A DNA stretch of 64,000 nt from JAJFKJ01 sp964443025 (GTDB lineage Bacteria > Pseudomonadota > Gammaproteobacteria > JABCZS01): contig CAYUEL010000001.1 in assembly GCA_964443025.1 (NCBI GenBank), positions 14,762 to 78,761 on the forward strand, written 5' to 3'. This document shows positions 8,665-18,095 of this stretch, piece after piece. The notes below the pieces were generated by a model, which saw only the letters and a program-made list of their open reading frames with translations, had not been told where the DNA came from and searched no databases. Position 1 is the stretch's first letter. Each line of letters begins with the position of its first letter. The position numbers and the translations under genes were made by a program.

Positions 8665-11600
8665 TTTCCACCTCGAGGTAATGCGGGTTCAGCTACCCAA
8701 TGTTTTTCAATGTACTTTCCTTCTACATCAAAACCTATTTCCCTAAAGGCCTTTTCGGCTGCATACCGTGCACGTGGCCCGTGAGGTAAGTAATGACCTG
8801 ACGAGTTATCAATGTACCTTATTCTACCATGCACCAAATGCACTTCTCCCCCAGCTTGAACAGGCTCACCGTTGGCTAAATCAATATGCCCTCCCCCAGG
8901 CGTATCACGATTTTTCCCAACCACCAAACGTCCATCTTTTTTTACAACGTAGTTAAGCTTGCCAGTATAAGTTTGAAGAGCACGAACATTAAATATATCT
9001 ACCCTATCCAATTTATCCTGAGGAAATTTATTTTCAAATAACTGGGGTGCCTCTCGAGAGGGTGAAGGGGATCGGCTTGGACTTCGACCACCCCTACCTG
9101 AACCACCTGACGCTCCATGCGACGATCGTGCTTGTGGATTATTGTAAGCCTGTTGTGAGCGCAAGTAAAATGAAACACTGCGTCGGCTTGAATCTGCATT
9201 AGCTTGTGGCAAAGACGGTAAGTACGTTCGGGTGACTGCATGGTGAGTGCCAGGATCAAAGGAAGCGTTGATAACTGATGTCACTTTCGGCGTCAAACCA
9301 GACTCAAAAATGACCTTGGGTTGAATATGAACACCACCATAAATCAAACGCATCGCTTCTTTATTGAAACTAGCGGGCACCCATAAGCATTGCCCCTCTA
9401 AATCTTTTTGGCTGAGATCTTCTGGTTTCCCAATGCCCAATGCTGTGAGTTCTTTTTCTAATTTTGTGCGCGATCGAATTAAATTCATCACTTCTTCTTT
9501 TTCATTGTTAATTATTTTCTTGGCTTCATTCGATTCCGCTTCCGTGAGTGAAACTGTATTTAAAATCGTTTCTAATGCAGCATCATCCCCATTAATGGCT
9601 TTATCGATTAATTCAACAGATGCACCTACAAATTCGCCAGCAATAGAATTCAGTGTTTTCTGATAATCATGACGAATAAGCTCTTTTGCCAAAGGATCAA
9701 CTGATCCCTCCATAAATTGTGTTACTAAATACGAGACTTCAGGATATTTATAAGAGGTAGCTAAAACAGGATAGACATCATCCAACAATTGTTTATGAAT
9801 TTTTTCCTGTTTTTCTTGAGTTGTTTTTTTAAAAGCATATGCCTTCGCGCGCTCAGCTGACTCGCGTATATGACTCTCATTGTAATTCCAATTATGTTGC
9901 CCGTATTGCGAAACAATTCTGCTTCGGCTGCCTTCAATGCTCTGTATATGAGCCCTACGAATCTGAGAATCAATATTCGCATCGATCAGCTGGTTTTGTC
10001 TTGCAATATCCCCCAATTGATTATAACGAAACTGAGAGATTACTGCATAACTGCATTTTTTTCGGTATTCTGAAAAAGAGGATTTTGTTTTTTGTTCAAT
10101 AAAACTTTGCTCGATATCTTTATATCTCTTTTGCCAATAAGGTGTGTCATTCTTAATGGCAATCAATTGTTTTAGAACGGCACGGTTGGATTCTTTTTCA
10201 GCGTTCATGATGTTTATAAAAACGGTGATACGGCTTAACTCTCTTAAACGTGCAAACTCAGGCAAGTATTCTGAAAACTCATCGTAATGATCCGTGAATT
10301 CTTGTGCAAACACATATTCGGGTGAAAAATGATGAGGCTTTTCCAGCTTGGATGTGATTGTCTTAACAAAGCGATATAAAAATAAGCTATTTTCTTCTGT
10401 TTTATCGATTAACCCTGTTTCATTTTTTTTCAAATTAGATAATCGAGTCAAATCATCAGCATGGTTTTCGTTAAGCATCATAAATTCAGGATCGGCAGGA
10501 TTGTCTATCAAACAAATTTCACGCTTATCTTTCACAAACACCATGCCGGGTTTATCTTTGGATAGTTCTTTAATCTTTTCAAAAGATGGCATCGTATTGA
10601 ATAGGTAAATTTGCCACCCTTCTTCGGCTTCACTTTCATCATCTACCAATTGCCCATCAACACCTCGTCGTAACAAATGTTTTTTAATAACCATGCGTAT
10701 TTGTGGTATTGCAAACTGCCTAATGCGCATATCTTGAACCGATTCATTTTCCTGAGGAGCAAACACAGTCACAGGTTCTGCTTCGATCCAAAAACGATGT
10801 GCGGATTCTTCGACACCTTCACGTTCAGCACCATGAAAGTCCCGGATAATTTGTTTTAAGTGAGAGGGTAAATGTGCAATCATCTGCTCAATAGGGCGCA
10901 TGCCATAAGGATATTTCCCGTTCACTTCCGATCCAACCGTCATCAATTTTAAAAAATAATCCGTTAGAAGCATGGTGCTCATGAAATCAGTTTGGAAAAT
11001 GGAAGTGGGTGCAATCCGTATTTTATTATAGGGATGAAATTGCATGTTGCCATCTACTTGATCCAAACTTAATAAACCACCTAAAATATTTTTCTGCAAT
11101 AACTCTTGTAAATCGGATAACGATATCACGCGCTCACTTTCTGGTCGATTTCCATCTAGCTTACGCATGGAAAACGTAATGTTGCCTGATTTATAGTTTA
11201 TTTCGACTGCATCTAAACTGTAATAAGCCTGATCTTTTTCTTCTTGAGGCATTGCAATAAAACGACTTGGTTGCAACCAACCTTGCGCATCACGTCTAAT
11301 CATTACCCAAGGTGCTTGTAAGTTTTGATTCAATTGATCAACAGTCCAATTTTTCTGTTTAAGCAATTCATCCATGAGCATTGTTCTTATCTCTTGCTCA
11401 ACACCTGTCTCATTACCTTCCTGGTACCACTGACGCAAACAGGCTTCATAGGAAGCATATAAAACATCCACAAATTCATGATCAAACCTTATTTCTTTAC
11501 CTGCATCACAATTCCGATTATGTTTAATAACGTCGATTAAAACATGCAATAAACGACGCATGGCTGCTTGCAAACTGGTTGCCTTATCCAAGAAGGCTAC

Positions 11601-12815
11601 ATTTGATTGCGGTGTTTCGATGAATGGAAATACATCTGCAATGTGCAGGCAGCGCTCCTGTAGCTCAGGAATCAGTTTATCTAACCTATCAACCTTATAA
11701 TGAAAACAGGCGAGTCTATTTAAGCAAAGTTGATAAGTGTAATGTTCAACATCCAATGATATTCTTCGGCTCAATACAACAGCATTGATGTACATCTCAA
11801 GTGCCATGGTTTCACAAGCCATTGCATCGATTTCATTTCCTGCTGATGTTGATGCAATCTGAAATTGCGTACCCGCCTGTAACAAAATATTAACGATAAT
11901 ACCTGGCGTTACCCTCCCGGATAAAATGGGTATCCAATCAAGGAGTTGCAAAGCAAATTCCACTGGATTCTTTGATTCTTTATTAGCATTATTTTTACCC
12001 AGTAACCAACCCTCGTTAACCAAACTCCATTTAAATAGGTCTCGAAAATATTCGTTTTGCAATAACGATGCACAATACCTCATACTGTAATGCGAAGTTT
12101 CTTTGATGTACTCCGTGATATTTTTCAACGATTCAAATACTGTTTTTTTATTTCTTCCTGCTACGGTACCAAAAATATGAGCGATATTTTCGAATAATAC
12201 GTTATGATGTTCGTTTGTCTTTTTTGCATGGTACATGAAGTATTCAATGAGCACATCAATTTGGACACCAAAATAATCACCCTCTAAAAAATCAATGAAT
12301 ATTTCTATCGCCAATTCAGGTGTTAATGGTTTTTTTGTGATGTAATCAATTGAATCAACCGTCGGCTCATGCTTTTCCCTAAATTTAAGGTAATCGGATA
12401 AATTCTCTGAAATATCATACAACTGAGATGAATAGGCATTAAAATATTCAACTGCATGACAAGTTGGAATAGGTTTGTTACGGTAATCTTCTTGTAATAA
12501 TTGATATCGACGACGAAACCGTTCGGAAAAACGTTCACTTGTGCTAGTAATACGTGCTAGTGTTTGTTGTTCACTTGGCGTGGTTTTAGTTGTGGTAGCG
12601 GAATGAGCAAGCAAACGGTCGTATTCTTCTCGCGCTTGCGCTGTGCCTAATGCTTCATAAGCATTGTTTAATTGCGCCATGTCGCTAACATTACCTGATC
12701 TGTCTGGATGCAATAAAATGGCCTTTTTTCGATAGGCTTTTTTAATCTCATTTTGTGAAACACTTTTATCCAAACCTAATACAGCGTAATAATCAACTCC
12801 CTTTTCAATGATCAT
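8649..12815 (-). CDS. Large J-domain protein with polymorphic-toxin-like C-terminus
   Basis: The protein has 1388 residues. Residues 6-65 form a DnaJ J-domain (DYYAVLGLDKSVS, HPD at 36-38), which would engage an Hsp70. A long region of about 1100 residues is predicted helical and matches no family I know. A Ser/Arg/Gly-rich linker (GGSGRGGRSPSRSPSPSRE) then leads to a compact final domain of about 110 residues containing GHIDLANGEPV, IDNSSGHY and a closing GKYIEKHW, which resembles C-terminal modules of polymorphic toxins. The start at 12815 has AGGAGG six bases upstream; a TTG at 12821 is less likely. No signal peptide or membrane segment is seen, so delivery by Dot/Icm is possible but unproven. 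It is divergent from the Sel1 gene across 142 bp. Confidence 0.85.
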   Translation of the reverse strand: MIIEKGVDYYAVLGLDKSVSQNEIKKAYRKKAILLHPDRSGNVSDMAQLNNAYEALGTAQAREEYDRLLAHSATTTKTTPSEQQTLARITSTSERFSERFRRRYQLLQEDYRNKPIPTCHAVEYFNAYSSQLYDISENLSDYLKFREKHEPTVDSIDYITKKPLTPELAIEIFIDFLEGDYFGVQIDVLIEYFMYHAKKTNEHHNVLFENIAHIFGTVAGRNKKTVFESLKNITEYIKETSHYSMRYCASLLQNEYFRDLFKWSLVNEGWLLGKNNANKESKNPVEFALQLLDWIPILSGRVTPGIIVNILLQAGTQFQIASTSAGNEIDAMACETMALEMYINAVVLSRRISLDVEHYTYQLCLNRLACFHYKVDRLDKLIPELQERCLHIADVFPFIETPQSNVAFLDKATSLQAAMRRLLHVLIDVIKHNRNCDAGKEIRFDHEFVDVLYASYEACLRQWYQEGNETGVEQEIRTMLMDELLKQKNWTVDQLNQNLQAPWVMIRRDAQGWLQPSRFIAMPQEEKDQAYYSLDAVEINYKSGNITFSMRKLDGNRPESERVISLSDLQELLQKNILGGLLSLDQVDGNMQFHPYNKIRIAPTSIFQTDFMSTMLLTDYFLKLMTVGSEVNGKYPYGMRPIEQMIAHLPSHLKQIIRDFHGAEREGVEESAHRFWIEAEPVTVFAPQENESVQDMRIRQFAIPQIRMVIKKHLLRRGVDGQLVDDESEAEEGWQIYLFNTMPSFEKIKELSKDKPGMVFVKDKREICLIDNPADPEFMMLNENHADDLTRLSNLKKNETGLIDKTEENSLFLYRFVKTITSKLEKPHHFSPEYVFAQEFTDHYDEFSEYLPEFARLRELSRITVFINIMNAEKESNRAVLKQLIAIKNDTPYWQKRYKDIEQSFIEQKTKSSFSEYRKKCSYAVISQFRYNQLGDIARQNQLIDANIDSQIRRAHIQSIEGSRSRIVSQYGQHNWNYNESHIRESAERAKAYAFKKTTQEKQEKIHKQLLDDVYPVLATSYKYPEVSYLVTQFMEGSVDPLAKELIRHDYQKTLNSIAGEFVGASVELIDKAINGDDAALETILNTVSLTEAESNEAKKIINNEKEEVMNLIRSRTKLEKELTALGIGKPEDLSQKDLEGQCLWVPASFNKEAMRLIYGGVHIQPKVIFESGLTPKVTSVINASFDPGTHHAVTRTYLPSLPQANADSSRRSVSFYLRSQQAYNNPQARSSHGASGGSGRGGRSPSRSPSPSREAPQLFENKFPQDKLDRVDIFNVRALQTYTGKLNYVVKKDGRLVVGKNRDTPGGGHIDLANGEPVQAGGEVHLVHGRIRYIDNSSGHYLPHGPRARYAAEKAFREIGFDVEGKYIEKHWVAEPALPRGGKWRPK

Positions 12816-12957
12816 TCCCAACCTCCTAACATTTAAAAATTAGAACACACTTCATTTTTTACAACAACCCCCCATTTGGGTAGTATTTTATTGTGCAAAA
12901 ATGTGATTTAATCTACGGGGTGTATAACAGGCACCTATTCAACCACGGAGGTTTATT

Positions 12958-14991
12958 ATGTTTCAAGAAATAGAAGGGCTTCTTAATGAAGCTGAATACG
13001 AAGCAACATTAGAAAACACCGATGCTGCTGATGCAGCCTATAAAAATGCCGTTAAACTGCTTGGAGAGAAAAAAACAGCTAACGGTATTAAAGAAATTTC
13101 AGCCAAAGTTTATCATGCTTATGGCTCTTTTTTAGTAGCGCAAGACGATCCAAGTAAACAAGGACAGGGGCAGAGCTATTTAACGATTGCAAAGAAATTT
13201 TCCAGTCAGCCAGTTGCTTCGCCATCTTCGTCTTCGTCCTCGTCATCATCATCTTCGTCGTCACCTTCTTCATTGTCGTCGTCTTCTTCGTCTTCAACAC
13301 GTGCACCGGTGCGCAGCATGAGTGATAATCATGTCAACAAAGTACCTAGTAATTCCGCTGTACGAGCCATTTACGAAAAAGCAACGAAAGACGATGATAC
13401 GGATGCACAATTTTCTTTAGCTGAACATTACAGCCGTGGCGAAGGTGTTGAACAGGATTGGGAAGAAGCGTTGTATTGGTACCAACGCGCTGCGAGTCAA
13501 GACCATGTAGAAGCACATATCCAAATAGCTTTAATGTATTTTCGAGGTATCGGGGTACCTAAAAGTATTGAGAAAGCCGGTGAATGGTTTCGTAAAGTGG
13601 CCGGTGAACAAGGGGCATTACAACAATATTGTTTAGCGATGTGTTGCTCCGAAGGTTGGGGTGTTGCAAAAGATGAGAAGAAAGCATTTACATTAGCTGA
13701 ACAATCGGCATCACAACCAGGCGGCTGTGTGTATGCAGAATTTCAATTGGGACAAATGTATAATACGAAAGGGGCTAACAAAAATGTTAATCAAGCAAAA
13801 GCATGGTTTAAAAAAGCCGCTGATAAAGGTTATGCCCCTGCACAAAATAATTTAGGTAATCTTTATGGGCAATTATTTCAACAAGGAAACAGTGAAATCC
13901 CTCAAAACTACATTGAAGCCCGCAAATACTGGGAAAAAGCAGCTAACCAAAAACATGCGATGGGCGAATACAGTATGGGTCTGATGTTCTCTGAAGGAGC
14001 AGGCGTCACCATAGATTACAAGCAAGCTGTAGTATGGCACGAAAAGGCGGCGAAACAAGGCTATGCCCCCGCGCAAACACAGTTAGGGTGGATCTTTCTG
14101 TGGGGAGCAGGCGGTATGCCAATAGAGAAAAACAAAGCACGTTCTTGGCTTAAAAAAGCAGCAGATCAAGATGACAGTATGGCACAGTGTAACTTAGGTC
14201 GTCTTTGCGAAGACGAGCAAGATTACCATGCTGCAGCGGTATTATACAAAAAAGCAGCTGACCGAGATTATGAGTGGGCAATGTTCTATTTGGGCCTTCT
14301 CTATAAAAACGGATTTGGCGTTTCCAAAAATTACAACACCGCTCATGACTGGTTTAAAAAGGCTGCAGATTTAGGGCATGCCGAAGCGCAATATTGGTTA
14401 GGTTGGTTGTACGAATATGGTCACGGCGTTACCCTAGACTACCCCACCGCATCTAAATATTACAAACTGTCAGCAGATCAAGGCGATGCAAGAGGGCAAG
14501 CTGGGCTTGGCATGTTATATGAGGAAGGTAAAGGTGTATCAAAAGATTTAACTACAGCCTTTGACTATTACAAAAAAGCAGCCGGCCAAGGTAATAAGAT
14601 GGGAAAATATTACCTAGCCAGCTTGTACAAAGAAGGCAAGGGTACCCGTAAAAATCTAAATGAGGCCTTTAAACTTTTTCTAGAGTGCGCGAAGGAAGAC
14701 GATGAAGAGGCCATGATAACCGTTGGCTATATGTATGAAAAAGGCGATGGTATTGGACGAGACTATGCACAAGCCCGCCACTGGTACGAAAAAGCTGCCG
14801 CCAAGGATAATGCGCAAGCGATGCACAACATAGGTTGCCTCTATAAAGATGGAAATGGCGTCGATCAAAATTGGGATACCGCTAAGGAATGGTGGCAACA
14901 AGCTGCTAATCTTGGTCACAGCGATGCAAGCCGTGCCCTTCAAATTTTTGCACATCGCCACGGTTCTAATTCTTCATGCAGGATTTCGTAG
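12958..14991 (+). CDS. Sel1-repeat protein with serine-rich linker
   Basis: The product has 677 residues. An N-terminal helical, TPR-like segment (1-80) is followed by an almost pure Ser linker (about 90-115) and then about 14 Sel1-like repeats from about residue 144 to 665, each with the A..LG..Y..G.GV.....A..W..KAA pattern. Sel1 proteins are scaffolds for protein binding; in Legionella several (LpnE, EnhC, LidL) affect host-cell entry and trafficking. No signal peptide is visible, unlike those, so it is cytoplasmic or a substrate of the secretion system. The ATG has GGAGG six bases upstream. A stem-loop lies 21 bp after the stop. Confidence 0.88.
   Translation: MFQEIEGLLNEAEYEATLENTDAADAAYKNAVKLLGEKKTANGIKEISAKVYHAYGSFLVAQDDPSKQGQGQSYLTIAKKFSSQPVASPSSSSSSSSSSSSSPSSLSSSSSSSTRAPVRSMSDNHVNKVPSNSAVRAIYEKATKDDDTDAQFSLAEHYSRGEGVEQDWEEALYWYQRAASQDHVEAHIQIALMYFRGIGVPKSIEKAGEWFRKVAGEQGALQQYCLAMCCSEGWGVAKDEKKAFTLAEQSASQPGGCVYAEFQLGQMYNTKGANKNVNQAKAWFKKAADKGYAPAQNNLGNLYGQLFQQGNSEIPQNYIEARKYWEKAANQKHAMGEYSMGLMFSEGAGVTIDYKQAVVWHEKAAKQGYAPAQTQLGWIFLWGAGGMPIEKNKARSWLKKAADQDDSMAQCNLGRLCEDEQDYHAAAVLYKKAADRDYEWAMFYLGLLYKNGFGVSKNYNTAHDWFKKAADLGHAEAQYWLGWLYEYGHGVTLDYPTASKYYKLSADQGDARGQAGLGMLYEEGKGVSKDLTTAFDYYKKAAGQGNKMGKYYLASLYKEGKGTRKNLNEAFKLFLECAKEDDEEAMITVGYMYEKGDGIGRDYAQARHWYEKAAAKDNAQAMHNIGCLYKDGNGVDQNWDTAKEWWQQAANLGHSDASRALQIFAHRHGSNSSCRIS
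13225..13297 (+). repeat. Serine-codon microsatellite
   Basis: A near-continuous run of TCN codons (TCT, TCG, TCC, TCA mixed) encodes the Ser linker of the Sel1-repeat protein, broken only by two Pro/Leu-type codons. Mixed synonymous codons suggest selection for the peptide rather than pure slippage, but repeat number could still vary between strains. Confidence 0.75.
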
Positions 14992-15012
14992 TGAGCTATT
15001 TATAGATTATAA

Positions 15013-15036
15013 ACAACCCCTCGAAAGAGGGGTTGT
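15013..15036. terminator. Stem-loop terminator between Sel1 gene and dotA
   Basis: A perfect 10-bp stem (ACAACCCCTC / GAGGGGTTGT) with a GAAA tetraloop lies 21 bp after the Sel1 gene and 129 bp after the dotA stop on the opposite strand. The T-tract is weak on both sides, so it may be a bidirectional terminator of modest strength. Confidence 0.7.
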
Positions 15037-15164
15037 GGGTTTATTTACCCAACCCAAATTATGAGTTACAAAATTAGCGCTAACTCAGCAAAAAGGATTT
15101 TCAATATGGATACCTTGCATCAGCTTTGATGGCCGCATTAAGCGCTTATGCCCTACAACCCTTA

Positions 15165-17648
15165 TCACTGTTTCATTTTTGCTTTATCATCAAGAGAACT
15201 TCCACCACCACCTCCACCTTTATTTTTGTCTCTTTCTGCCTTGGCTGCTTTACCAGCTGTACTACCCAGTTCATCGGATTCACCCGCTTTTTGAGCGCCT
15301 ATTTCAGCACGGTACATATCGCCTTTCTGAGCGGCACCTGCATAACCCGCGCCCACAGCACCGGCACCTGTTTCGGCACCTGCTTTCGCGCTGCCCAAGG
15401 CTTCTTGTGCACCGTGTACACCCATGGATTGGTCGCCAATCCAATGAAGGACTTTGTTCGGTAATACCGTAATGAGTGAATACACTTCCGTTGCAACGTA
15501 AATCAACATACCAGTGTAGGTTGTCATGATGGTCACGAAGCCAAACATGTCTTCAATTCTAAAGGTTTTAATCGTTAACATGAGGAAGCCTATGTTCAAC
15601 AATTCCACCGCCATCCACATCATGATCATCGCACCGGCAAAACCAATGATCATCAAGCTGGGACGTAAGAACAAGTTTAAGATCAACATGTAAGCCGGTG
15701 CTGCGCGGCCCCAAATATCATCCCGTGTTTCGGGGAAAATTAAACCCACCGCAACAATCGGTGCAGCGGCAATCGATTCGACGACTTGCATCATCCAACC
15801 AATGGCCCCCACAAAGAATGTTACAAACGGTATCAGCGGCAAGAAAATACCCAACATCGCACCTTGCGCATACATGAATACGCCCAATGCTAATATGGCG
15901 GGTATTAACAAGTTAGCAAGCGATTGCGCAACATACGCCCACGCATTGGTACAAGCACCCCAGCTGAGACCTAAGTTCAGGGCAATCAGCGTAGTACTTG
16001 CTATGGTAATTAAAATCACAGCATCTTGCGTTAATCGTTTACCATAATTCGCGGCACGGATGATCGGATCTTGCGCCACTTGCCGATTTACGTTACTGGA
16101 TTTTGTTTCGTAGGTAGAACCATCACCGGTTAAATAACGGATGTAATCTTCCACACTCATGCGCGTTTCTCTGGTTGCATCATCTTGACCCTTTGCATCC
16201 AATCTTTGTAACGCTTTATTAATGGCTTCAAAATCTACGATACCGATTTCATGTTCGCCACGGGTAGTGATGTCCCCTTTCTTTTTCTTTGTTTTCGTTG
16301 ATTTTTCAAATGTCTCATTTTCTTTGTCTAACGTTTCTATGTAATATTTTCCGTCCCAATGGTAAAATGTATCCCAGAATTTATTCAAGTCAGCATAACT
16401 ATCGTAATCCCGCGTTACTTTAAAATAAAGAAATTGGCTATTGACGGATGCAGCCTCGGGCACGATAAATTCTGCCTTCATGTTTTGGGGTTTTTCTTCT
16501 TGATTTGCAAGCACGGTGTAATAATTCCCCGCTAAAATCCAACCATAACGTTTTAACGTATCATAATGTTGACTTTTCGCGGATTGTTTTTTAGTTTGCT
16601 CTTCAGGTTCTTGTAATATGTTTTCATAGCCCACGATGTAATTAATAAATAATTCAGCGCCACGTTTGGCATCATTGAAAAAGATATCATAATCAGTCTC
16701 ACTACCTTTATTTGTAATTTCCCGTGTAAGACCTTCTAATCCACGCGACAAATTAAATAACGCGTTGGTATAAACACGCTGACGTGCTTCATGGTTATTT
16801 TCCGTTTCATCATCCCACTTAGGTAATTCCACTCGTAATTGCCCGCATTCAGCGCCTGGTACTGTTACTTCGGCTGTACTTTTTGCATCCTCAGGATCGT
16901 ACAATGAGCGATCGCCAAAGTTAATGATATTGGTATATCCCGGTGCTAAATAAACGGAATAACCACCGCTTTGCATGGCTTCTCGCGTTTCTGTATCGGC
17001 ATTAAATTCATCCACGCATAACATATTTTTTGACAAATAATGAGGAAAAGGCCCACCGCCCGCAAAACTTCTACCGTCAGATAAGCTTCCCTCCAAATTG
17101 TATACATACCCTAAATTTTCTGCCGTCATGTAATTTAAATGCCCTTCAACCCCTTTGGCGCGTATAGCACCCCCTTTTTCAAAAAAATCAACCATGGTAT
17201 TCCACATCGTATCGGCTGCACCAATGCCTTGTAAGGTTAACCACATGACGATGTATTGCGATAATACGTAACCGCTACCCCCTTTGGGAACAAGCAATGC
17301 AATACCAATCACACTGCGCACGGGCATCCACATGGAATTCCATTTTTCGCCCAGGGGTTTACCTTCATTGGCGGTATTTAATGTACCGGCTAGCATGGTG
17401 TAAATAATGATGATGATACCCACCACCATGCAAACTTGGTTGAACATACCGAACAAATTGGACATGAGTACTTGATCGGGAATTGGCATATCGCCATGCT
17501 GAATTAATTCGCTACCAAAAATATTACCCAAATACCAAACAGCTAAATCTTCTTCACTGGGTGTGAAAAACGTCGGCAAATCCACGTTTTGTGCCATGGC
17601 GGTGGCGGACGTCAATAACAACACTACAATGGCTAAGATGCGCAACAT
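15165..17648 (-). CDS. dotA: DotA, polytopic inner-membrane component of Dot/Icm
   Basis: DotA is a large polytopic inner-membrane protein essential for Dot/Icm function. The 827-residue product starts with a signal peptide cleaved probably after ATAMA, then shows the family layout: membrane segments near residues 70-90, 105-130 and 135-150, a large periplasmic domain (about 165-550), and a cluster of membrane segments from about 560 to 750. A Gly/Ala-rich soluble tail ends in GGGGGGSSLDDKAK. It is the last gene of the icmW-icmX-(482 aa)-icmV-dotA operon, 3 bp after icmV, with GAGAG before the ATG. Confidence 0.95.
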   Translation of the reverse strand: MLRILAIVVLLLTSATAMAQNVDLPTFFTPSEEDLAVWYLGNIFGSELIQHGDMPIPDQVLMSNLFGMFNQVCMVVGIIIIIYTMLAGTLNTANEGKPLGEKWNSMWMPVRSVIGIALLVPKGGSGYVLSQYIVMWLTLQGIGAADTMWNTMVDFFEKGGAIRAKGVEGHLNYMTAENLGYVYNLEGSLSDGRSFAGGGPFPHYLSKNMLCVDEFNADTETREAMQSGGYSVYLAPGYTNIINFGDRSLYDPEDAKSTAEVTVPGAECGQLRVELPKWDDETENNHEARQRVYTNALFNLSRGLEGLTREITNKGSETDYDIFFNDAKRGAELFINYIVGYENILQEPEEQTKKQSAKSQHYDTLKRYGWILAGNYYTVLANQEEKPQNMKAEFIVPEAASVNSQFLYFKVTRDYDSYADLNKFWDTFYHWDGKYYIETLDKENETFEKSTKTKKKKGDITTRGEHEIGIVDFEAINKALQRLDAKGQDDATRETRMSVEDYIRYLTGDGSTYETKSSNVNRQVAQDPIIRAANYGKRLTQDAVILITIASTTLIALNLGLSWGACTNAWAYVAQSLANLLIPAILALGVFMYAQGAMLGIFLPLIPFVTFFVGAIGWMMQVVESIAAAPIVAVGLIFPETRDDIWGRAAPAYMLILNLFLRPSLMIIGFAGAMIMMWMAVELLNIGFLMLTIKTFRIEDMFGFVTIMTTYTGMLIYVATEVYSLITVLPNKVLHWIGDQSMGVHGAQEALGSAKAGAETGAGAVGAGYAGAAQKGDMYRAEIGAQKAGESDELGSTAGKAAKAERDKNKGGGGGGSSLDDKAKMKQ

Positions 17649-17651
17649 AAA

Positions 17652-18095
17652 TTACTCTCTCAAGGACGAATCCAAGTATTCTTTAAATGTACAACCTAAT
17701 TTTTTCTGCTTTAATTGGAATAACCAAAAATGGCTGCGAAATGCGTAACTGATGGCTAAGGCAGCTACAGTGAATGCCAATATCATGCTTAATATTTCTT
17801 TTTGAAAGGCAAGATAAACGCCATAAGCAATCACCGCCAAGCCAACCACCACATAAATAACAGTTTGTTGAAAAAACATTTTTTTGCGATCGTTAATGTC
17901 GGCCTCGGAAAGGCGCATGCGTATCATGGCGTCTTCGTAAGTTTCTGCAGGACCTCTGCTCTCTTTTTTCCAAGGCATAAAGATAGTTAAGATAATGTCT
18001 TTACACATACCCAAAACAGATGTAAAAATACCCCATTCAACCGCATTACTGACGCTCGTTTTGGTTTTTGCAACACGCCGTGCTAAAAATCCCAT
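17652..18095 (-). CDS. icmV: IcmV, Dot/Icm inner-membrane protein
   Basis: IcmV is a small inner-membrane protein encoded directly upstream of dotA in Dot/Icm loci. The 147-residue product (about 150 in Legionella) has two adjacent membrane segments at about residues 78-96 and 100-118 and the C-terminal FWLFQLKQKKLGCTFKEYL stretch. Its ATG overlaps the stop of the preceding membrane gene by one base (TAATG), so the two are translationally coupled; dotA follows after 3 bp. Confidence 0.92.
   Translation of the reverse strand: MGFLARRVAKTKTSVSNAVEWGIFTSVLGMCKDIILTIFMPWKKESRGPAETYEDAMIRMRLSEADINDRKKMFFQQTVIYVVVGLAVIAYGVYLAFQKEILSMILAFTVAALAISYAFRSHFWLFQLKQKKLGCTFKEYLDSSLRE

Noticed and set aside
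8999..9259. An 86-residue minus-strand frame within the J-domain gene
   Set aside because: It is an out-of-frame shadow inside the Arg/Ser linker region, with no evidence of a frameshift.
15126..15496. Several short frames opposite the end of dotA
   Set aside because: They mirror the Gly/Ala-rich tail of DotA and lack start signals.
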